A stretch of 21,835 bases of DNA from JABSOG01 sp041583135 (lineage in GTDB: Bacteria; Pseudomonadota; Gammaproteobacteria; Enterobacterales; Alteromonadaceae): positions 1 through 21,835 of the forward strand of contig JBFHGJ010000097.1 in assembly GCA_041583135.1 (NCBI GenBank). The letters run 5' to 3'. Both the position numbers and the translations under genes were made by a program. Shown here piece by piece: positions 1 to 7,743 of the stretch (position 1 is its first letter; every line of letters starts with the position of its first letter). The notes below the pieces were generated by a model. That model was not told the DNA's origin. It ran no database searches and was given only the letters and a program-made list of their open reading frames with translations.

Positions 1-11
1 CGAACACGCAT
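1..11 (-). CDS. Start of an unidentified gene leaving the left edge
   Basis: An ATG at 11..9 on the minus strand is preceded by AAAGGA-type Shine-Dalgarno sequence (AGGA complement at 21..24) with a 9-base spacing, and the reading frame is open to the edge (M-R-V then cut). Only three complete codons are inside the window, so nothing can be said about the product. The assignment rests only on the quality of the ribosome binding site. Confidence 0.4.
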
Positions 12-82
12 ATTATTGTTTCCTTTAAATGATTGTTTCTAAGTCAGTATATATCAAGGGTGTCGGTGATGCTATGTGAGGA

Positions 83-271
83 CTAAGCCCCTTGTTCAAA
101 TAGCGCCTCGGCAAGCCGATGAATATCGTCTGAGTCTGTAAGCGGTTCGAAGGTGCCTCGCAATTCAAATTCTAGCGTTGTGCCAACTGCATCTCCGCAG
201 GCTAGGCCAACCAATGCGCCCATTGCTCTTTCTTTTATCATCATGGATTGAAAAGTTCTCCCAAGTTTCAC
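83..271 (-). pseudogene. ADP-ribosylglycohydrolase (DraG-like) remnant
   Basis: The 62-codon frame begins with a recognisable N-terminus of the ADP-ribosylglycohydrolase family: residues 18-35 read GALVGLACGDAVGTTLEF, followed by LRGTFEPLTD. Intact members are about 250-350 residues and continue into a GGPF...WTDDT segment carrying metal-binding aspartates. Here the sequence jumps after LTD to SDDIHRLAEALFEQGA and stops, which resembles the C-terminal tail of such enzymes. The simplest reading is an in-frame internal deletion removing most of the catalytic domain. The longest frame starts at a GTG (271); ATG codons at 244 and 241 are alternatives, with GGGAG upstream at a rather long spacing. 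Hydrolase activity is not expected. It could still be expressed as a short peptide. Confidence 0.6.
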
Positions 272-327
272 GTCATAGTGAATGATTGGCGAATGCTGAG
301 CAAGCTCAAACTGGTTTTATGTTGATG

Positions 328-3300
328 TTAAAGCCCTCTTTGAGTCCCTGGATGAATTGGATAAATTGGTGACTGCCACGGCTGCGGTTTCGCTTCTTTC
401 AGCGCCTTTATATTGATTGCGATGGCTTGGTTGAGTTGAGTATCACCGTCAGGTGCTGTTGCCTGAAGTGCCGGCTCAACCCTGATATCCGGTTGTACGC
501 CTCGGTTTTCGATGTTCCACTGGCCATTTGGCAGGTAGCTGCCGCGATTGGGAATGGCAACTGTTGCGCCATCGACCAGAGTTAAACCAAAGGCGTAGGG
601 GCCGATGCCTGCACCATAGGTTGGTTGCCCGACAACGGTGCCGAGCTTTGCGGCTTTGAACATTTGCGCAAAGGTTTCGGCGGCCGAGGCATCATAGGGA
701 TTGATCAGTAGCGTCAATTGGCCGTTAAAGGCATTGACCGGGGTCGAAAGGTCGGCGCCTTGCCTAAAACGGTAGCGATACAAGGTTTTGCGCTGGAGCA
801 AATCTATTAAGGCGTCTGCGGTAATACCACCGGGGTTAAACCTTAGGTCAATGACCAATCCTTTGGCATCGGTTATGCGGTAAAACTGCGCCATAAAGTG
901 CTCAATACCTTGTTGGTTGAATCTTGGAATATGAACATATTTCACCGCGCTGCCTGTCTGTTTGGCAACATACTGCTGGTTGGCTGCAGCCCAGTTGGCT
1001 AAGCGCAACGCCGTTTCACTGCGGAGCAGTTTTACTTGTATGGTGCGGGCATTTTGCCCTTGCACATTGTCGGCAATCTTTAGTTGCACGGCCGTATCGG
1101 CTAAGCCAAAAAAGTAACGATATAGTGGTTTGTCTGTCGTGATGTTTTGATGGTTTAAGGCTATCAAGTAGTCTCCGTCTTTTACCTTTGCGCCATATTG
1201 ATCCAGTGGGGCAAAAGGGGCGTTGTAGGTATTCACTGTGCGATAAACCTGGTCAACGCGATATCTGCCTTTGGTAACGCTGAAATCGGCGCCCAATAGC
1301 CCGATGTTTTCTCGATTGGCTTGCCCCGGGCCATTGTCACCTTGGCTACTACCTGAGTGGCTGACAGATAAAAAGCCGATCATTTGCCTAAGCAGTTCGG
1401 TTAAATCCTGTCGCCGGGTGAGGTTAGGCAAATAACGGGCATACTCTTGATACAGCCTTTGCTTGTCGGCGCCGTGAAGATTTGGGTCGTAGAGTTGCTC
1501 GACCATAAAATTAAAGCTCTCATTGAACATTTGCCGCCATTCTTGCTCAGGCTCAAGGGCTTTGAACAAGCGTTTGAGTTTCAGTGGCGCAGGCAGTGCC
1601 TTGGATTGAGTCAAATCTAACAGGTAACGATTGTCGCCGAGTTTATAAAGCGCCTTGGTGCCGCCTGCTGCGAATGTAATGGTGCTAAATCCTTTGATGC
1701 GTGGTTTAAGCTGAGTAGGGTTATTTAAGTTCAGACTCATGAGCTGATACTCAGGTTCATCGTTTATGCGTAGCGGTGAACGCCAGCTTTGGGTGACCAA
1801 GTGTAGCTTGCCGCTGCTAAAGGCATTCAGTGAGACCACATCGTAATCATCGATATCCAAAGCCACGGTGCGTTGCTCAATGCCAGCCAAATCTATGGAG
1901 ACATCGACCGGAGCATCCGACCAAGTAACGGCTAAATTGGGCATCTTTAGCCCCGCTAAAACCGCTGGTTCATCACCATCTTTAAGGGTAATGGCTTTGA
2001 TTTTTGCTTTGCTGCGAGCACGCTCAAAAATGCCGTTTAATACCGCCCAGCGATAATTAGTGGCATTGAGGTTGTTGCTGGCAACGTAGTAAAGATATCG
2101 GCCGTTCTTGTCAAATGCCGGCAAGGTGGCATTTTCGTCGGTTTTGGTGATCTGCGTCGAGCGCTCGGTTTGGTTGTCATAGACATAAATGGCCGACATA
2201 CCGTATTGGTCTTGTTGCGCGTAGGCTAAAAAGCGGCTGTCTGGCGACCAAGCTCGATGGAATTGGTTCTGACCAGAAAATGTTGATTGAGCGAGCTTGG
2301 TAAACACCTCTGCGCGACTATCGAACAGCCACAGTTGCAGGCGGTGGTCGTTAAAGCTGAGTTTTTGCCCATCGGGAGACCAGGCTAAATCGAGATAAAA
2401 CCCCGGGTCGGCTTCGATATCATAGCCTTTTGTTGCGAGGCTCTGATCAACCGTTTGAATATAAAGGCGATTTTTACCGGTCGCATCAGAAAAATAGGCC
2501 ATAAACCGACCATCGGGTGATAGGGTTGCCTGTCTTTGCGCTGCATTGGCCGATTTGGTCAAATTGGCTGCCGTATGGCTGTTGGTGCTTGCCATAAAGA
2601 CATCACCTCTGGCGACAGCTATCACTTGTTGGCCATCGTCAGATAAACTCAATTCGCTGATATCACTATAGGCGTTGATACGCCTTACTTTTTTTAACTT
2701 ATCGGTGGTGGGGATATCAATAGTTAACGCCTGCTGCTGTTGACCGTTTAAGTCGGCGGTGTGAATAGCGCCGTCTTGAATAAACACCAAGCCTTGTTGG
2801 TCTAGTGCAAAGTCGGCGACACCGTAGCGGGTGTAGTGGGTGAGGGCTTTGGCAAACTTGCCGTGACGATAGATATTGGCGACACCAAGTTTGTCTGACA
2901 GGTAATATAGATTGTTATTTTGCCAGCGCGGCGAGAAGTTATTGGCAAACTCATCAAAGACCTGACTTGTGGCTTGCCATTGCCCGGACAAAGGGTTGTC
3001 TATCAGGTGAATGACGCTCTTTTGCCCACCCCGATAGTAGCGCTGTGGCAACTGTTTTGGGTTATGAGAGGTTGGCACCAAAGCCGCTTGTCCGCCGCCG
3101 TTGAAGCTCAGCTCGGAAGCGACATTAAGCGGCAGCTTCTGCGCCAGCACACCGCCAAGTTCGAGCTTAAACAGGTCACTGGCGAAACGACGATGGCGAT
3201 GAGAGGCAAAGTAGATGGCTTTGCCGTCAGGTTGCCATGCCACCGGCCAGTCCTTTGCCGGGTGATTGGTCAGCCGATTGGCTGTGCCTGATGCCAAGTC

Positions 3301-3588
3301 GAGCCAGTATACTTCGGCGTTGCCGCCGCTCACTTGCATGTAGGCTACTTTGTCGCCGCTTGGTGAAAACAAAGGTTGGCTCTTATCTTCACTGCCTTGG
3401 GTCAAAGGCGTGGCAACACCTCCAGTGCGTGAGACTTGCCACAGGTTACCTGCCGCTGAAAACACGATGGTATCGCCATGCACCGTGAGCCCCTTGAACA
3501 GAATAGGGCCTTGCTTTGAACTGATGGCTAAGCCGCAAGTCGATAGTAACAATAGGGCTGTGTATATGACTGGTTTGACAAAATTCAT
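328..3588 (-). CDS. Secreted tricorn-like S41 protease (WD40/PD40 propeller + PDZ + S41)
   Basis: A 1086-residue protein, close to the roughly 1070 residues of archaeal tricorn protease. Residues 1-22 form a Sec-type signal peptide, so it should be periplasmic or outer-membrane associated. Residues about 30-530 contain beta-propeller repeats with the PD40 signature (FSPSGDKVAY, WQPDGKAIYFAS, LSPDGRFMAYFS, WSPDGQKLSF, WSPDSRFLAY). A tricorn C1-like helical segment (about 680-750) contains the S743-H744 pair, a PDZ-like region spans about 760-855, and the S41 domain follows. By alignment from memory with tricorn (S745/H746, S965, E1023), the likely catalytic residues are S743/H744, S968 in DASAAE and E1027 in IENRGVQPD. 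All are present, so activity is likely. The start has AAGGAG 7 bases upstream, and the gene follows the ABC permease by 15 bases as the last gene of that operon. The natural substrate is unknown; peptides or misfolded proteins are inferred. Confidence 0.88.
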   Translation of the reverse strand: MNFVKPVIYTALLLLSTCGLAISSKQGPILFKGLTVHGDTIVFSAAGNLWQVSRTGGVATPLTQGSEDKSQPLFSPSGDKVAYMQVSGGNAEVYWLDLASGTANRLTNHPAKDWPVAWQPDGKAIYFASHRHRRFASDLFKLELGGVLAQKLPLNVASELSFNGGGQAALVPTSHNPKQLPQRYYRGGQKSVIHLIDNPLSGQWQATSQVFDEFANNFSPRWQNNNLYYLSDKLGVANIYRHGKFAKALTHYTRYGVADFALDQQGLVFIQDGAIHTADLNGQQQQALTIDIPTTDKLKKVRRINAYSDISELSLSDDGQQVIAVARGDVFMASTNSHTAANLTKSANAAQRQATLSPDGRFMAYFSDATGKNRLYIQTVDQSLATKGYDIEADPGFYLDLAWSPDGQKLSFNDHRLQLWLFDSRAEVFTKLAQSTFSGQNQFHRAWSPDSRFLAYAQQDQYGMSAIYVYDNQTERSTQITKTDENATLPAFDKNGRYLYYVASNNLNATNYRWAVLNGIFERARSKAKIKAITLKDGDEPAVLAGLKMPNLAVTWSDAPVDVSIDLAGIEQRTVALDIDDYDVVSLNAFSSGKLHLVTQSWRSPLRINDEPEYQLMSLNLNNPTQLKPRIKGFSTITFAAGGTKALYKLGDNRYLLDLTQSKALPAPLKLKRLFKALEPEQEWRQMFNESFNFMVEQLYDPNLHGADKQRLYQEYARYLPNLTRRQDLTELLRQMIGFLSVSHSGSSQGDNGPGQANRENIGLLGADFSVTKGRYRVDQVYRTVNTYNAPFAPLDQYGAKVKDGDYLIALNHQNITTDKPLYRYFFGLADTAVQLKIADNVQGQNARTIQVKLLRSETALRLANWAAANQQYVAKQTGSAVKYVHIPRFNQQGIEHFMAQFYRITDAKGLVIDLRFNPGGITADALIDLLQRKTLYRYRFRQGADLSTPVNAFNGQLTLLINPYDASAAETFAQMFKAAKLGTVVGQPTYGAGIGPYAFGLTLVDGATVAIPNRGSYLPNGQWNIENRGVQPDIRVEPALQATAPDGDTQLNQAIAINIKALKEAKPQPWQSPIYPIHPGTQRGL

Positions 3589-3603
3589 GACCTGCTCCTT
3601 GGG

Positions 3604-6066
3604 CTATTCGTATCTTAAAACGGCCATTGGCTGGCGGTAGCTGGTACGATAGGCTGGCAGCAAAATGGCGAGAATGCATACGCCCAACAGGAGCAATGGC
3701 ACGCCGACAAATGCTACGGGGTCTTGGGCTGGGCCAATTAACACGATAGACATGATAGATGTCATAGCAAACGCCAAGCCTACACCCAATACACAACCTA
3801 CCAGTGCCAACAACAAGCCTTTTTTAAGTAGCATCCATATCAGCTGATTCGGCGTTGCCCCTAGGGCAAGCCGCACACCGACTTCCTGTTGACGCAATTG
3901 GATGCTATAGGCGACAGAGCCATAAACACCGACTACGGCCAAGACCAAGGCCAATATGCCAAGCCCACCGCATAGCCATGCGATAAGTGCCAGCGGTAAC
4001 TGGATCAGGGCTATCATCTGTTGGATGGTTTTGATGCCGTCAATTGCCACCAATGGTTCTACCTCGGTGATGGCTTGTTGCACCCGTTCAATCAACTGCT
4101 CAGGTGCAACGTTGGTGCGCATAGTGAAAGATAGACCATGACCATATGTTTCGCTCAGTGGCACGTAGATAAACGGTGCGCTATCGTCGGATAAACTGCG
4201 GTGCATCACGGTTTCTACGATACCGACAACTTCAAAAGCATCTTTGCTGAGCGACATTTGAATATACTGGCCGAGCGGGTTTTGTTCACCAAACAGTGCT
4301 TTGGCTGCGGCTTGGTTGATGATGGCAACTGGCGCGAGGTAGTCGCGGTCTAGCTCGGTAAAGTTGCGTCCTGCTATCAAGTCGATATCGGCTGCCGCCA
4401 AGAAGTCAGTATCGATTGGGGTGTAACCATAGCTTTGGCGAGCCGGTGATTGGCTGGCGTCGGCTGTGGCATCTTCGTCAAACACGCTGACGTGGAGGTT
4501 GGAGCGGTCTAAACCAAAGGGCGCGTTACGGGCAATACCAACTTGTTCAATGCCGTCGATGGCTTTAAAGGATTGTTTAAGCCGCTGCGCCAGCGCGGTT
4601 TTTTCTGCGCCGTGAAATCCATATTGCGACAGCTGGGTTTTAAAGATCAGCAGCTGGTTATCTTCAAATCCGGTCTCTACCGTTGTGGCCTTTTGCATAC
4701 TACGCACTGCAACACCGGCGCTGATCAGTAATGCGATACTTAAAGTGAATTGCAGCACCAAAAAGAAGCTACGCATTTTGCTGGTGGTTTTTTCAAAACT
4801 GCCGGAGACGGGTTGATCTTTTAACGCGGGCATGATGTCTAACCGGCTAATTTGCAGCGCCGGGGCTAAGGCAAATACTAGGGTTGAGATGGCTGATATG
4901 ATCACGACGTAGCCTATCACCGTCAGGTCAATCGGCATGGCTAAATTCATTTTAAGTGGCAGTTCAGGTAGTAGAGCGAGCAAGAGTTTACGGCTCCAAA
5001 GGGTGATCAGCAATGCAACCACACCGCTGGCAAGGCTAAGGATAAAACCCTCGACCAACAATTGCCGCACAATGTCCATACGGCTGGCACCAAGAGCGAC
5101 TCGGACCGCCATTTCTTGGCGTCTTTCGGTGGCTCTGGAAAGTAGCAGCGCTGCAACGCTGGCACAGGCGAGCAGTAAAATCAAAGCGCCGATAAAAGTC
5201 AGGGCGGCCGAAAGCATTTCAAGTACAGCTTTAGGGAAAATACCAAAGGTTTCATAGTCAGTGGCGTAGTAGACCCGAGGCGTTTTGTCTACACTTTGTT
5301 CGATCAGTTTTTGTGACAGCACCGCAAGCTCTTTGCTGGCCGAGATTTTTGTGGCATCAGGATTGAGACGGGCGTGGAATTGCAGCCAAAAATGTTCGGG
5401 GCTGTTGATCATCTCAGGTGAGTCTGGCCGCATTTGCTGGGCCATGGTCATCGGCACCCAAACATCAGGCGTGATCACTGCCATATGACCGCTAAAATCG
5501 GCAGGCATCACGCCAATGACTTCAAACTCAAATCCATTGAGACTGATGCTTTGTCCGATGATCTCAGGGTTAGCCTGATAGGTTTGCTGCCAAAAGTCAT
5601 GGCTCATGACCACGTATGGATCACGCCCTAAAATAAACTCCGAGCTGGCGGTAAAGGTGCGGCCGATGTTTGTTTTTCGACCTAAAACGTCAAAGTAGTT
5701 GCTGGAGACCAGCTGCGCAGTGATTAGGCTGGAGCGTTTATTTTTGTATAGACTGGCTTCGGTCGTTGAGGTGGCAAAGGCACCGCTGAACGACTTGGCG
5801 TGGTCACGCAAATATAAAAAGTCGGCGTGGGAAGTCGGTCGGGTAAACAGCGGGGTTTCATCACTGTCTTTGTTGCCAATAGAGACCAAGCGTTCAGGCG
5901 ATGCGACATTGACCGAGCTGAACAACAACTCATTGATCAGACTGAACAAGGTGGTGTTTGGTCCCATTCCTAGTGCTAGGCACAGCACGATACTGAGCAT
6001 AAACTTAGGGCGTAAGGTGAGTTGGTTGATGCCAAAGAGGATGTCTTGGCCGAGTTTAACAGTCAT
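3604..6066 (-). CDS. ABC transporter permease, duplicated FtsX/MacB type (ADOP family)
   Basis: An 820-residue inner-membrane permease with two FtsX-type halves. A membrane segment lies at about 22-48 with the ADOP-like stretch LCLALGMGPNTTLFSLINEL, followed by a large periplasmic MacB-like domain (about 50-275). Three membrane segments (about 285-405) flank the loop RRQEMAVRVALGASRMDIV. The second half repeats this: a membrane segment at about 432-455, a periplasmic domain, then three segments with RQQEVGVRLALGATPNQLI. These loops are the coupling helices that contact the ATPase. A perfect AGGAGG lies 5 bases before the ATG. It is the middle gene of an ATPase-permease-protease operon (14- and 15-base gaps). 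ADOP permeases are often orphans, but here the ATPase partner is adjacent. MacB-like mechanotransmission on a periplasmic substrate is more likely than classical channel transport; the substrate is unknown. Confidence 0.9.
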   Translation of the reverse strand: MTVKLGQDILFGINQLTLRPKFMLSIVLCLALGMGPNTTLFSLINELLFSSVNVASPERLVSIGNKDSDETPLFTRPTSHADFLYLRDHAKSFSGAFATSTTEASLYKNKRSSLITAQLVSSNYFDVLGRKTNIGRTFTASSEFILGRDPYVVMSHDFWQQTYQANPEIIGQSISLNGFEFEVIGVMPADFSGHMAVITPDVWVPMTMAQQMRPDSPEMINSPEHFWLQFHARLNPDATKISASKELAVLSQKLIEQSVDKTPRVYYATDYETFGIFPKAVLEMLSAALTFIGALILLLACASVAALLLSRATERRQEMAVRVALGASRMDIVRQLLVEGFILSLASGVVALLITLWSRKLLLALLPELPLKMNLAMPIDLTVIGYVVIISAISTLVFALAPALQISRLDIMPALKDQPVSGSFEKTTSKMRSFFLVLQFTLSIALLISAGVAVRSMQKATTVETGFEDNQLLIFKTQLSQYGFHGAEKTALAQRLKQSFKAIDGIEQVGIARNAPFGLDRSNLHVSVFDEDATADASQSPARQSYGYTPIDTDFLAAADIDLIAGRNFTELDRDYLAPVAIINQAAAKALFGEQNPLGQYIQMSLSKDAFEVVGIVETVMHRSLSDDSAPFIYVPLSETYGHGLSFTMRTNVAPEQLIERVQQAITEVEPLVAIDGIKTIQQMIALIQLPLALIAWLCGGLGILALVLAVVGVYGSVAYSIQLRQQEVGVRLALGATPNQLIWMLLKKGLLLALVGCVLGVGLAFAMTSIMSIVLIGPAQDPVAFVGVPLLLLGVCILAILLPAYRTSYRQPMAVLRYE

Positions 6067-6080
6067 CTCTGCCTCCTGGT

Positions 6081-6812
6081 TTACAGATTTTCAGCCAAGG
6101 CCAGTGGTTCGCTGGTGGTTTCATCCAGTAGCACTTTGCCGTCGAGCAGCTCGACTTTGCGCGCGGCATAATCGATATATCGGGGATCGTGGGTGACCAT
6201 GCAGATGGTGGTGCCTTCTTGATGCAGTTTGTCTAGCAAAGTCATGATGGCTTCACCTTGTTTTGAGTCGAGGTTACCTGTTGGCTCATCGGCCAAGACT
6301 AATTTGGGATTGGTTACCAGCGCACGGGCAACCGCGACTCTTTGTTGCTGACCGCCCGAAAGCTGGTTGGGAAAATGCTGAGCGCGGTCGCTCATATCGA
6401 CTCGGGCCAACACTTCGGTGACTTTGGCTTTGCGCTCAGCAGCGCTTACACCGGCATAAACCAGCGGCAACTCAACGTTTTTAAAGACGTTTAAATCGCC
6501 CAACAGGTTGAAGTTTTGAAACACGTAACCGATGTTTTCATTGCGCAATTTGGCGCGCTTGGCAGCTGGCAGGTTCGATACTTCGGTGCCAGCCAATTGA
6601 AAACTGCCTTCACTGCCGACATCCAGCAGTCCGATGATCGACAACAGAGTCGATTTACCACAGCCCGATGGCCCGGCGATGGCAAGATAATCGCCTTGGT
6701 TAATGGTGAGATCGATACCGTTCAGTGCTCGGGTTTGTTGGCCATTGCCGCTAAAAACTTTGGTGATCCCTTTTAAGGTGATGAGTGGCTGTGCGCTCTT
6801 ACTGTTTGACAT
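6081..6812 (-). CDS. ABC transporter ATP-binding protein, LolD/MacB family
   Basis: A 243-residue cytoplasmic ATPase with every canonical motif: Walker A GPSGCGKST (47-55), Q-loop Q99 (YVFQNFNLL), signature LSGGQQQRVAVARAL (151-165), Walker B LVLADEP (171-177) with the catalytic glutamate, D-loop NLDS, and H-loop H208 (VTHDP). The ADEPTGNLDS stretch and overall length are typical of the LolD/MacB/FtsE group, whose partners are FtsX-type permeases, and such a permease follows directly. It should energise that permease. The ATG at 6812 has GAGG about 7 bases upstream. It is the first gene of the operon, downstream of a sigma-54-type promoter at 6851..6867. Confidence 0.93.
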   Translation of the reverse strand: MSNSKSAQPLITLKGITKVFSGNGQQTRALNGIDLTINQGDYLAIAGPSGCGKSTLLSIIGLLDVGSEGSFQLAGTEVSNLPAAKRAKLRNENIGYVFQNFNLLGDLNVFKNVELPLVYAGVSAAERKAKVTEVLARVDMSDRAQHFPNQLSGGQQQRVAVARALVTNPKLVLADEPTGNLDSKQGEAIMTLLDKLHQEGTTICMVTHDPRYIDYAARKVELLDGKVLLDETTSEPLALAENL

Positions 6813-6850
6813 GAATTAGCCTCGATGAATGTTTACACTGAACGATATAG

Positions 6851-6867
6851 AGCAACTGCCGTGCCAA
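6851..6867 (-). promoter_or_regulatory. Sigma-54 (RpoN) promoter of the ABC-tricorn operon
   Basis: The minus strand reads TTGGCACGGCAGTTGCT, with the -24 element TGGCAC, five bases, then the -12 element TTGCT. This matches the RpoN consensus TGGCAC-N5-TTGC(A/T) at every conserved position. Transcription would start near 6839, about 27 bases upstream of the ATPase ATG at 6812. The candidate enhancer at 6929..6967 lies at a suitable distance upstream. Confidence 0.8.
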
Positions 6868-6928
6868 AATATTATTTACTTAAATTTCAATGTTTTATGA
6901 CATCATAACGACCTAAAATGCGTGAAAG

Positions 6929-6967
6929 TGTCCGCTATCGGACAGTGCGGATTTTCAATTGCGGACA
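6929..6967 (-). promoter_or_regulatory. Candidate enhancer (upstream activating) site, CGGACA half-sites
   Basis: A perfect palindrome TGTCCGctatCGGACA occupies 6929..6944, centred about 97 bases upstream of the predicted sigma-54 start. Further CGGA(CA) half-sites follow in the same orientation at 6948 (CGGATT) and 6962..6967 (CGGACA), with the repeated hexamer TGCGGA at 6946 and 6960. The distance and multiplicity fit binding of a bacterial enhancer-binding protein. No such regulator is encoded in the window. Confidence 0.6.
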
Positions 6968-7000
6968 GTTATCAGCTGAGTTTGGGGGGTCAGGTTAAAG

Positions 7001-7029
7001 TGGTTAATTTCTCGGCAATTGGTTATACT
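7001..7029 (+). promoter_or_regulatory. Putative sigma-70 promoter of the DUF5610-type gene
   Basis: TATACT at 7024..7029 is a five-of-six match to the -10 consensus. A -35 element 17 bases upstream (TGGTTA, 7001..7006) is weak. The likely start near 7036 gives a leader of about 30 bases containing AGGA (7052..7055), 9 bases before the ATG. The promoter is divergent from the sigma-54 promoter. Confidence 0.45.
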
Positions 7030-7064
7030 CATAGCCTGTTATCAGGTTTTTAGGAATTCGCAGT

Positions 7065-7712
7065 ATGGCCATTAACTCTGCTGCCATTGCATCTTTTAAT
7101 CAAGTCTCAGGGCTTGGTGTAAACAACAATCCTGCCAATGCCAAGCGTGCAGACAATGCAAGCGGCAGCGCCGGGACACAAAGCAGCGCCAGTGAGCGCC
7201 GGGCGCAAACCAACTCGGTCATTTTGCAGGCCCACTATAACCTCAGCCTAAAAACCAAAGATCAACCCAACGCGTTGTTGTACAAAAATGCGATTGAGGC
7301 CATCAACAAAGAGCTTGAGCCTACCCTAGGTGAAAATGCCGCGCAAAAGGCTTATGACGCTGGCGTTGATTTTTCACCTGAAGCCGTCGCCGACAGAATT
7401 GTCGGCTTTGCTACGTCGTTTTTCTCGCTTTACCAACAAAACCACCAAGATACCCCGCTAGAGCAGCAACTCAACGACTTTGTCGATTTGGTTGGCGGCG
7501 GTGTCGATAAAGGCTTTGGCGAGGCCAAAGACATTCTCGATGGGCTTGGGGTGTTTAAAGACGACGTTGAAGACAATGCCAACAAAACCTATGACCTTAT
7601 TTTTGAAGGCTTTGACAAGTTTAAAAAGTCGGTGTTAGAGGCCAACGGCGTTGAAACCGAGCAGGTAGCGGCCAGTCAAACCGACGCCGCCGAATTGAAT
7701 GTCAGCAGGTAG
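7065..7712 (+). CDS. DUF5610-type protein of unknown function
   Basis: A 215-residue acidic protein without signal peptide or membrane segment. Residues 1-48 are low in complexity and rich in Ala, Ser, Asn and Gly, so probably disordered. Residues about 50-195 resemble the DUF5610 domain of marine gammaproteobacterial proteins: helical, with YKNAIEAINKELEP, then the core FSPEAVADRIVGFATSFF (103-120), and later a GVFKDDVEDNANKTYDLI segment. The family has no assigned function. An AGGA site 9 bases before the ATG supports the start. This is the only plus-strand gene in the window. It is convergent with the phospholipase D-like gene (31-base gap) and divergent from the ABC operon. The family name comes from memory and is less certain than the gene call. 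Confidence 0.8.
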   Translation: MAINSAAIASFNQVSGLGVNNNPANAKRADNASGSAGTQSSASERRAQTNSVILQAHYNLSLKTKDQPNALLYKNAIEAINKELEPTLGENAAQKAYDAGVDFSPEAVADRIVGFATSFFSLYQQNHQDTPLEQQLNDFVDLVGGGVDKGFGEAKDILDGLGVFKDDVEDNANKTYDLIFEGFDKFKKSVLEANGVETEQVAASQTDAAELNVSR

Positions 7713-7743
7713 GCTAAATCCGAAGGCGACAATGGCTCGGGTT

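Noticed and set aside
272..327. Hairpin GAGC-TT-GCTC after the tricorn-like gene as a terminator
   Set aside because: The stem is four base pairs with a two-base loop and no T-run.
328..3588. Lipoprotein signal in the tricorn-like protein (LSTC near residue 18)
   Set aside because: The residue before the cysteine is threonine, unlike the lipobox consensus Gly/Ala/Ser, so an ordinary signal peptide is preferred.
3446..3796. Minus-strand 116-codon frame spanning the permease-protease junction
   Set aside because: Overlaps two well-supported genes in another frame; rich in Arg, His and Cys as shadow frames often are.
5699..6196. Plus-strand open frame of 165 codons
   Set aside because: Antisense to the permease and the end of the ATPase gene; composition is that of a shadow frame and there is no recognisable domain.
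7713..7743. Possible terminator between the convergent DUF5610-type and PLD-like genes
   Set aside because: CCGA...TCGG gives only a four-base stem with mismatches; too weak to call.
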